NCBI GenBank assembly: GCA_966250335.1
Contig: CBINGZ010000023.1
Coordinates: forward strand, 1-64,000
Direction of reading: 5' to 3'
From: OLB7 sp966250335
GTDB lineage: Bacteria; Bacteroidota; Ignavibacteria; OLB7
DNA length: 64,000 nucleotides
The position numbers were made by a program, and so were the translations under genes. The notes beneath the pieces were generated by a model, which had not been told where the DNA came from, searched no databases, and worked only from the letters and a program-made list of their open reading frames with translations. Shown one piece after another: positions 24,881-31,110 of this stretch. Position 1 is the first letter of the stretch. Every line of letters begins with the position of its first letter.

Positions 24881-25594
24881 ATGCGTCAGAATCTTCTCCC
24901 TCTGCTTTCACTCCTCCTTCTTGTATCGTGCAGCGATGCTCAGCGCCCGGCGGAGGTGCCGGCCGATTCCTCGGGCGACCGTATCGCCGCGCTCACGCTG
25001 GAGGATTCGGCAGGCGCGGGGACGCCGGGAGTCGATTCGACCGGGTACAGGAAGTACGGCGTCGAGTCGGGGGTGGTGGAATACGACAACTCCGACGGGA
25101 ACGTACGTCAGACCCTCTACTTCGACCGGTACGGCGCGCGTGAGGCGCTCTACACCACGCTCGGGCCCTCCTCCGATTCGTCGGCGTGGCCTTTCAGGGT
25201 GATCGTGCAGGATGGAGAGTGGCGGTACGCGTTCAACCCCGACTCGGAAAGCGGAAGGAAGAGCGGAACGATGAGCGGCCACGGCGCGCTGATGGGGGCG
25301 CTGCCGCATGCATGGGGTGATCCCGTCCGGTTCGCCGGCGCGGGGGCCGTCACGTCGCTTGCGGGGAAGGAGGTCGTGGGGAAGATGGCGGCGGGATATC
25401 GCTATTCGATGCACGGCGAGCGGTACGAGGTCTGGGCCTGGGAGAGAATACCTCTGGATGTGACGTTGCGGTGGAGCAGTGATCCGCGCGAGACACCGAC
25501 GATCCTCCGCGCCGTGCAGGTGACGGTCGGCGTGGAGATCCCTCCGGAACGGTTCAGAATACCGAAGAACGTCCGCTTCGAGGACCCGATCTGA
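24881..25594 (+). CDS. Lipoprotein, paralogue of the one at 21686
   Basis: A 237-residue lipoprotein with signal LLPLLSLLLLVSC (lipobox LVSC, Cys17). The folded domain begins RKYGVESGVVEYDNSDG, continues TLYFDRYGAREALYT, and ends GYRYSMHGERYEVWAWERIP, matching the landmarks of the paralogue in the same order. Similarity between the two is concentrated in these three blocks. As there, a LolA/LppX-like fold is a guess. The pair brackets the peptidase/transpeptidase operon. The function is unknown, though repeated association with a cell-wall operon suggests an envelope role. Confidence 0.8.
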   Translation: MRQNLLPLLSLLLLVSCSDAQRPAEVPADSSGDRIAALTLEDSAGAGTPGVDSTGYRKYGVESGVVEYDNSDGNVRQTLYFDRYGAREALYTTLGPSSDSSAWPFRVIVQDGEWRYAFNPDSESGRKSGTMSGHGALMGALPHAWGDPVRFAGAGAVTSLAGKEVVGKMAAGYRYSMHGERYEVWAWERIPLDVTLRWSSDPRETPTILRAVQVTVGVEIPPERFRIPKNVRFEDPI

Positions 25595-25636
25595 GAGATC
25601 GTGACAACCCGGTGGACGGGACCGTGAAAAAAAAGA

Positions 25637-25757
25637 GACCGGCGGTACCCGTACGAATCGACTGTGCTCAACCTCTCATGGTTACATATTCAACTCGTGG
25701 GTCGATTGAAGATCCCCAGCCGTTGGACCCTCGCTCGAGGCCTTGATACCGCCGGTC
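25637..25757. other. Inverted-repeat element upstream of the HipA-like gene
   Basis: GACCGGCGGTA (25637-25647) is perfectly complementary to TACCGCCGGTC (25747-25757) and a nested AATCGAC/GTCGATT pair lies inside (near 25656 and 25702). The 293-base gap between 25594 and 25888 contains no convincing gene. The nested stems suggest either a structured RNA or a mobile-element remnant. Confidence 0.35.
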
Positions 25758-25887
25758 AATGCATAGACAACGATCTCCGGAAAAGTTCTCACCCGGCTCT
25801 TCCTATGTTCGTCGGAATGTTGCTCGCGCCGGATTACGTAACTTCGCCGCGGTATCATTCAGACACCCCGAGAAAGCCCAGGACCGC

Positions 25888-26718
25888 ATGTTTCCGACAT
25901 ATTCCGCTACCCGATATATCGTTCCTCTCCGCGAGGGAGGTTCCATGCCGGCCGTGCTCGACACGGAAGAGGGCAAGTACGTTGCCAAGTTCAGAGGCGC
26001 CGGCCAGGGGGCCAAGGCGCTGATCGCCGAACTGATCGTCGCCGGTCTCGCCGATGCGCTGGGGCTTCCGCTCCCCGAGCACGCTCTGATCGAGATCGAC
26101 GAATCGTTCGGACGGAGCGAGCCCGATCCGGAGATCCAGGATATCCTGAAAGGGAGTCGCGGGATCAACGTCGGACTCCGATATCTGGAGGGGGCTTTCA
26201 ATTTCGATCCCCTTGCCGTCTCCGACATCTCCCCGGAGCTGGCGGCCGGGATCGTCTGGCTGGACGCGTTCGTGACCAACATCGATCGCACGCCGAGGAA
26301 TCCCAATCTCCTTTACTGGAACGAGAGGCTCTGGCTGATCGATCACGGCGCGGCGCTCTATTTCCATCACAACTGGGGGGCGGTCACCGACCAGTCGGCG
26401 GCCGGGGCGTTCCCCGCGATCAGAAATCATGTCCTGCTCCCCTTCGCCGACGACGTCCTCGCGATCGATGAGGCGATGGCGGGGAAGCTCTCTCCCGATC
26501 TCCTCCGCTCGATCGTCGAGGGGGTGCCCGACGACCTTCTGATGGACACCCCTGTAGGGGTCGAGCCGTCGTTCGCCACACCGGAGGAGAACAGGAACGC
26601 CTATGCCGACTATCTCGGAAAGAGACTCGGTGGGGAGCGCCTCTTCGCCGCCGAGGCGGAGCGGGCGCGGTTGAATCTGAAGTCCTCGCCGGAGGTGCAG
26701 AAGGGGTATCGCCGATGA
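25888..26718 (+). CDS. HipA-family kinase-like protein
   Basis: The product has 276 residues from the ATG at 25888, shorter than HipA (about 440) because the N-terminal subdomain is missing. The kinase-like core is readable: a possible ATP-binding Lys34 in EGKYVAKFRG, the HipA-type catalytic segment VTNIDRTPRNPNLLYW (residues 129-144) and the metal-binding Asp152 in WLIDHGAAL. A long substrate-side helical C-terminus follows. HipA proteins phosphorylate partners such as glutamyl-tRNA synthetase, but the target here is unknown. The gene overlaps the next one, DUF3037, by 4 bases (ATGA), a pairing that I recall as recurrent for this type of HipA-like protein. Confidence 0.85.
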   Translation: MFPTYSATRYIVPLREGGSMPAVLDTEEGKYVAKFRGAGQGAKALIAELIVAGLADALGLPLPEHALIEIDESFGRSEPDPEIQDILKGSRGINVGLRYLEGAFNFDPLAVSDISPELAAGIVWLDAFVTNIDRTPRNPNLLYWNERLWLIDHGAALYFHHNWGAVTDQSAAGAFPAIRNHVLLPFADDVLAIDEAMAGKLSPDLLRSIVEGVPDDLLMDTPVGVEPSFATPEENRNAYADYLGKRLGGERLFAAEAERARLNLKSSPEVQKGYRR

Positions 26719-27119
26719 GCGACGGAGCGGCGAACGTCGAGCCGTGGATCGACTACGATTACGCGGTGGTGCGGGTGGTGCCGAGGGTTCATATCGGCGT
26801 CTTCGTGAATATCGGAATCGTCCTCCATTCCCGCACGGCCGGGTTTCTCGACACCAGATTCAACGTCGACGTCGAACGCCTGCGTCGTCTGGACGACCGG
26901 CTCGACATATCGGTTCTCGATCGATTTCTCGACGCCTATCGTCGGGTTGGAGCGGGTGGGGCGGAGGCGGGGATGGTAGGGCTTCTGCCGCCGTCGGAGC
27001 GGTTCCACTGGCTGACCGCCCCGAAGTCGGCCGTGCTCCAGACCTCGGCGGTCCATCCGGGTCGATGCCGTGATCTGGAGGTCGCGCTCGACGGACTTCT
27101 TCGGGAACAATGCTGTTAA
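26715..27119 (+). CDS. DUF3037 domain protein
   Basis: A 134-residue protein with the DUF3037 pattern: DYDYAVVRVVPRVHIGVFVN, NIGIVLHSRTAGFLDTRF, and the late block RFHWLTAPKSAVLQTSAVH. No catalytic motif is evident. It starts inside the stop codon of the HipA-like kinase gene, so the two proteins are probably made in fixed proportion and may act together, for example as kinase and regulator or substrate. That role is inference. The Cys-Cys end is unremarkable. Confidence 0.85.
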   Translation: MSDGAANVEPWIDYDYAVVRVVPRVHIGVFVNIGIVLHSRTAGFLDTRFNVDVERLRRLDDRLDISVLDRFLDAYRRVGAGGAEAGMVGLLPPSERFHWLTAPKSAVLQTSAVHPGRCRDLEVALDGLLREQCC

Positions 27120-27139
27120 GGGTTGGAGGAACGACCTTC

Positions 27140-27664
27140 ATGCGTCTGTATCGCATTCTTTTGCTGCTGCTGATCTGCGTCGCCCCGTGGGTTGCCGCCG
27201 CGCAGCCCTCTTCCGGCGGGGAGCAGGGGATCGGGATGCTCTCGCCCGACGATGCCGCGGCATATCGTGCCGGGAAATCGATGGGGGGAGCCAGGGTTGC
27301 CGAACGGAACCGCTATCCCGCCCCCAAGCATGTGCTCGAACTGGCCGACACGCTCGGTCTGACGGTGGCGCAGCGGAAAACCGCCCAGGCCGTCTACGAG
27401 CGCGTCCGGACCGAGGCGACGGCGGCGGGTGAGGGGATCGTCGACGCGGAGCGGAGACTCGACAGCCTCTTCAAGTCGGGAAGCGCGGCCGCTCCGGCGG
27501 TCGATCGGATCGTCGCCGAGATCGCCGGGCTCAACCAGCGGCTCCGGATGGCGCATCTGCACGGACATATCGAAATGCGTGCCGTGCTGACCGCCGCGCA
27601 GATCGATCTCTACGAGTCTCTTCGCATGGGGCCGGGATCGGGGGGAGGGCGCAGATCGAAGTAG
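27140..27664 (+). CDS. Spy/CpxP-like periplasmic protein
   Basis: The product has 174 residues from the ATG at 27140, supported by GGAGG at 27125-27129; a longer frame starting at 27110 lacks such a site. The signal peptide is clear (ILLLLLICVAPWVAAAQ). Residues about 75-165 are helical, with LGLTVAQRKTAQAVYERV, a long amphipathic helix and ends MRAVLTAAQIDLYESL. This is the pattern of small all-helical Spy/CpxP and metal-sensor-like proteins ('LxLTxxQ...'). A chaperone or stress-related envelope role is plausible but not shown. It follows the DUF3037 gene by 20 bases; functional linkage is doubtful. Confidence 0.78.
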   Translation: MRLYRILLLLLICVAPWVAAAQPSSGGEQGIGMLSPDDAAAYRAGKSMGGARVAERNRYPAPKHVLELADTLGLTVAQRKTAQAVYERVRTEATAAGEGIVDAERRLDSLFKSGSAAAPAVDRIVAEIAGLNQRLRMAHLHGHIEMRAVLTAAQIDLYESLRMGPGSGGGRRSK

Positions 27665-27713
27665 CGCCGCGCGCGGGCTCCCATTCAGATACGTCAACCA
27701 GAGGGTACCATCG

Positions 27714-28331
27714 ATGTGCAAACAGAGTGTTGTGTTGCTGCTGGTTCTGATGGCTGGGGTCGGCAGCCTCTCGTTCCGTACGGTCGCAAACGAGGCGGCT
27801 GTCGTAGAACGATATGATGCCGAAGGGAGCAGGAAGGAACAACCGCTCGATGAATCGGTTGCGCGTCAGCTCGACAGTCTCGCCTCGCTCTCGGTCGGCG
27901 ACTACGTTCATCTGCGGATCGGTCCGTGCGCCACGCCGCAGCTCGGCAGGGTCTCCCTCTATTCGCTCGACGGCTCGGCATACCGTTACAGCGCAGCGCT
28001 CTGGAACCCATGGATGGGGGATGGACCGAACCCGGACGATCAGCGCGCCGACTACGCGCTTCCCGGTAAGCAGGCGGTCGAGATGTTCGGGAATCTGGAT
28101 GCCGCCGGGCTCCGCTTCCTCGTTCCGGACAGCACCCTTGTCGTCCCCGATCTCTGCTTCTTCTCCCTCCGCGCACGGATCGGAGAGAAGGTGATCACGA
28201 TCGACGACGCCTATCTCGGAGGGAAGAAGTACTACAACTTCATGGTGACGGGGGAGATCAACGGCAGGCTGCTGGAGAGATTCTATCTGATACGGAGCAT
28301 TCTGTTCGCGGGGTTGTCGGGGGGGAAATGA
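27714..28331 (+). CDS. Secreted DUF6438-like protein, tandem copy 1
   Basis: A 205-residue protein with an N-terminal hydrophobic signal (VVLLLVLMAGVGSLSF). It shares blocks with the next gene in the same order: SVGDYVHLRIGPCATP, a VSLYSLDGSAYRYSA strand pair, LVPDSTLVV, and RARIGEKVITIDDAYLGG. The layout resembles DUF6438, where a 'CFGxCP' turn precedes paired strands. Here only the first cysteine survives (GPCATPQ), so copy 1 is diverged at the position where copy 2 keeps both. Function unknown. No lipobox is evident, so it is probably periplasmic or anchored by its signal. Confidence 0.72.
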   Translation: MCKQSVVLLLVLMAGVGSLSFRTVANEAAVVERYDAEGSRKEQPLDESVARQLDSLASLSVGDYVHLRIGPCATPQLGRVSLYSLDGSAYRYSAALWNPWMGDGPNPDDQRADYALPGKQAVEMFGNLDAAGLRFLVPDSTLVVPDLCFFSLRARIGEKVITIDDAYLGGKKYYNFMVTGEINGRLLERFYLIRSILFAGLSGGK

Positions 28332-28377
28332 GAAGGGAGGGGTGAAGCCCGCATGAAACCAATCCGGTAAACATTCG

Positions 28378-28983
28378 ATGCGAGAACGATATCTTCTTCC
28401 GATGCTTCTGCTCCTTGTTCTGCCCGGCTGTTCGTCGTCGCAGAAATCGGAGACGCAGGCGGCCGACACGACCGGCGGGGAGACGGACGAGACCTGGACC
28501 GCATACGACGATCCGATCGCGGACCGGCTCGACAGCCTTGCCGCGCTCTCAGTCGGCGACTACGTTCATCTGCAGATCGGCCCCTGCTTCGGGAGCTGCG
28601 AGGGGAGGGCGTCGCTCTACTCGGTCGAGGGCCGCTCCTATCGCTACAGCGCCGAAAGCGGCGGAGGCGGCCGTGGGCCGGCGGTTCCCGTCAGACGGGC
28701 GGAGAGCGCCGTGCCGAAGGATGAGGCGGAGGAGACCTTCCGGAGTCTGGAGGAGGCGGGGATCTACGAGCTGGTTCCCGACAGCACGATGGTCGTCACC
28801 GATCTCTCCCATTTCTGGCTCAGGGCGCGGATCGGGGAGACGAAGATCACGATCGACAACGCCTACCTGGGGGGGGAGCGGTATTTCCGTCGCGGCGACG
28901 ACCGGGAGCTCGACAACAGCCTGATGGAAGCCTTCCATCGCGTGCGCGGTATCCTCTACGCCCGTCTGCCGCAGGGAAAATAG
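28378..28983 (+). CDS. DUF6438-like lipoprotein, tandem copy 2
   Basis: A 201-residue lipoprotein (MLLLLVLPGCSSS, lipobox LPGC). The conserved blocks are SVGDYVHLQIGPCFGSCEG, RASLYSVEGRSYRYSA, ELVPDSTMVVTDLSHFWL and RARIGETKITIDNAYLGG. The CFGSC turn resembles the CFGxCP turn of DUF6438, the closest family I can name by eye. It lies 46 bases after copy 1 and is clearly a tandem duplicate. Copy 2 looks like the better-preserved form. Function unknown. Confidence 0.75.
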   Translation: MRERYLLPMLLLLVLPGCSSSQKSETQAADTTGGETDETWTAYDDPIADRLDSLAALSVGDYVHLQIGPCFGSCEGRASLYSVEGRSYRYSAESGGGGRGPAVPVRRAESAVPKDEAEETFRSLEEAGIYELVPDSTMVVTDLSHFWLRARIGETKITIDNAYLGGERYFRRGDDRELDNSLMEAFHRVRGILYARLPQGK

Positions 28984-29050
28984 CCGAGGGAAACGATATC
29001 GCGGATCGACATATATCTCGACAGATTCCTCTCAACATAACGAACATCTC

Positions 29051-29467
29051 ATGCTGACATTCACACTGCAACTTCATTCCCTTGTCCGGTGGCTGGTGGT
29101 GCTCATGGTCGTTCTGGGGCTCATCAGGCTCCTGACCATCTGGATCTCGAAGCGGGAGTTCACGTCATCCGACAACAGCTTTCTGAAGATGATGACGGGG
29201 ATGGTCGACCTTCAGTTCCTCATCGGTGTTGTCCTTCTGATCCTCTGGATCGTCAACAACACGATGGGACGGTTCGTCTACGAACACGCCGGAACGAATC
29301 TTATCGCGATCGCCCTGCTGCACATAGGCACAAAGAAGTGGAAGAATTCGCCCGCGCCGGTCCGCGCGCGCAATACCTTCTTTATGATCCTGATCGCCGC
29401 CGCCCTCATCGGCGCCGCCGTTGCCCGTCTGCCGCAGGGCTGGACGCCGACGGCCACGTTCTGGTAG
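29051..29467 (+). CDS. Small four-helix membrane protein (cytochrome-b-like annotation in relatives)
   Basis: A 138-residue protein with four hydrophobic helices. The start LTFTLQLHSLVRWLVVLMVV, with a histidine in the first helix, and the later LLHIGTKKW with a second histidine, recur in a family often labelled cytochrome b-like in Bacteroidota and Chlorobi. Haem binding is not established. Downstream a 16-bp perfect hairpin ends its transcript. Upstream about 70 bases hold no recognisable promoter box. Confidence 0.7.
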   Translation: MLTFTLQLHSLVRWLVVLMVVLGLIRLLTIWISKREFTSSDNSFLKMMTGMVDLQFLIGVVLLILWIVNNTMGRFVYEHAGTNLIAIALLHIGTKKWKNSPAPVRARNTFFMILIAAALIGAAVARLPQGWTPTATFW

Positions 29468-29492
29468 GCCGGGCGGAAGATTCCCTTTACAC

Positions 29493-29527
29493 GAAGAAGG
29501 CCGTACCCATCGGGTACGGCCTTCTTC
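29493..29527. terminator. Bidirectional terminator between convergent genes
   Basis: GAAGAAGGCCGTACCC (29493-29508) is perfectly complementary to GGGTACGGCCTTCTTC (29512-29527) around a three-base loop. A T-rich tail follows on the plus strand (ATTTTTAT), and an A-rich edge precedes on the other side. It serves the membrane protein gene and rlmD. Confidence 0.9.
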
Positions 29528-29546
29528 ATTTTTATGTCGAATGCTC

Positions 29547-30974
29547 CTACCGCCGGACCAGCAGCGCCACCGTCTCGACGTGATATGTCTGCGGGAACAT
29601 GTCGACCGGCTGGACGTAGACGATGTCGTACTTCTCCGCCAGCAGGGCGCAGTCGCGCGCCTGGGTGGTGGGGTTGCAGCTCACGTAGCTGATCCGTTCC
29701 GGCGCGGCCTCCAGGATGCGGCGGACGACATCCTCGTGCATGCCGGCGCGCGGCGGGTCGGTGATGATCACGTCCGGGGCGGGGATCTCTCCCTCGATCG
29801 CCTTCCGCATATCCCCCGCAATGAACTCCACGTTGTCGACGCCGTTCCGCGTCGCGTTGTCGCGCGCGTCGGCGATCGCTCCCTCGTTCAGCTCGATGCC
29901 GACGGCACGCCCCGCGCGCCGGGCCGCCGCCAGGGTGATCGTTCCGGCGCCGCAGTAGAGATCCCAGACGACCTCCGATCCGGTAAGAGCGGCGGCCGTC
30001 AACGCTTCCTCGTAGAGCCTGTCTCCCTGCCGCGAGTTGGTCTGGAAGAAGGAGAAGGGGGAGATGGTGAAGTCGTTCCCGGCGATCCGCTCGGTGATGG
30101 TGCCGGGTCCGTAGAGAACCCGCGTCTCCTCGCTGAACGCGATCTGCGCCTTCTTCCTGTTGATCCCCTGGACGATCGTGGTCGTCTCCGGAACGTGGAC
30201 TCTGAGGAATCTCGCATATCGATCGATCGTCTCGGTCGCGTCGTCGGAGGTGACCAGGATCACCATCGTCTCTCCCGTCGCCCGCGACTGGCGGATCACC
30301 AGGTTCCGCAGCAGCCCCTCATGGGTCCGGAAGTCGTAGGGGGGGATGCCGTTCTCCAGCGCGAACTGGCGTGTGGCGTTCAGGATGGTGTTGCTGAGCT
30401 CCGACTGAAGCCAGCACTGCCGCACATCGAGCACCTTGTCGAACCGTCCCGGGACATGAAGCCCCACCGCGAAATTCTTCTCCAGAACGTCGCCGGCGGC
30501 GATCTCCTCGTCGGTGAGCCAGCGCTGGCTGCCGAAGGAAAATTCCATCTTGTTTCGATAGAAATACTCCTCCGCCGAGCGTATCGTATGGCGAACCTCG
30601 ACCCCGGCCAGCCCGCCGATCCTCTCGAACGCGTCGACCACGTGCTGCCGTTTCCACATGATCTGCTCCTCGTAGGCGAGGTTCTGCCACTTGCATCCGC
30701 CGCAGGTCCCGAAATAGGAGCAGGGGGGATCGACCCGGACCGGGCTCGGGTCGAGCACTTTGACCGTTCGCGCCTCGGCATGTCGTTTCCTCGTCTTCGT
30801 GACGAGCGCGCGGACCGTGTCGCCGGGGACGCAGCCGGAGACGAAGACCGCCATGCCGTTGTACCGGGCAACGCAGCCCCCTTCGAATGCGGCGGCTTCC
30901 GCCCGCACTATGTATTGATTGCCCCGCCGCAGCGGCGGGAGCGTCTCGTCGACCTCTGTCGATTCCACGTTCAT
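29547..30974 (-). CDS. rlmD: 23S rRNA (uracil(1939)-C5)-methyltransferase RlmD-type
   Basis: SAM-dependent RNA m5U methyltransferase with a 4Fe-4S cluster; 475 residues. An N-terminal TRAM domain (residues about 20-78, GGCVARYNGMAVFVSGCVPGD) binds RNA. The cluster cysteines are Cys85, Cys91 and Cys94 in CSYFGTCGGCKWQNL, and a fourth lies in VLDVRQCWLQ. The SAM-binding site is VWDLYCGAGTITLAAA and the catalytic loop is SYVSCNPTTQARD. The class also includes RlmC and RlmCD; which uracil is methylated cannot be decided from sequence alone. The stop lies 20 bases from the terminator hairpin. Confidence 0.9.
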   Translation of the reverse strand: MNVESTEVDETLPPLRRGNQYIVRAEAAAFEGGCVARYNGMAVFVSGCVPGDTVRALVTKTRKRHAEARTVKVLDPSPVRVDPPCSYFGTCGGCKWQNLAYEEQIMWKRQHVVDAFERIGGLAGVEVRHTIRSAEEYFYRNKMEFSFGSQRWLTDEEIAAGDVLEKNFAVGLHVPGRFDKVLDVRQCWLQSELSNTILNATRQFALENGIPPYDFRTHEGLLRNLVIRQSRATGETMVILVTSDDATETIDRYARFLRVHVPETTTIVQGINRKKAQIAFSEETRVLYGPGTITERIAGNDFTISPFSFFQTNSRQGDRLYEEALTAAALTGSEVVWDLYCGAGTITLAAARRAGRAVGIELNEGAIADARDNATRNGVDNVEFIAGDMRKAIEGEIPAPDVIITDPPRAGMHEDVVRRILEAAPERISYVSCNPTTQARDCALLAEKYDIVYVQPVDMFPQTYHVETVALLVRR

Positions 30975-31056
30975 CGTGTTCGGATAATTCTTCGGTGATC
31001 GACCCTTCCGCCTGTCGGCTCGCGGAGCGATATCGGAACGGGCCGGAACAAACGGA

Positions 31057-31083
31057 GAAGCCCGGCGATCGGCGCCGGGCTTC
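31057..31083 (-). terminator. Terminator of the second YfhO gene
   Basis: GAAGCCCGGCG (31057-31067) pairs with CGCCGGGCTTC (31073-31083) around a five-base loop. It lies 28 bases beyond the stop at 31111 in the direction of transcription. Confidence 0.78.
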
Positions 31084-31110
31084 GCGCGATTCGTCGATTC
31101 GGGACTCTTC

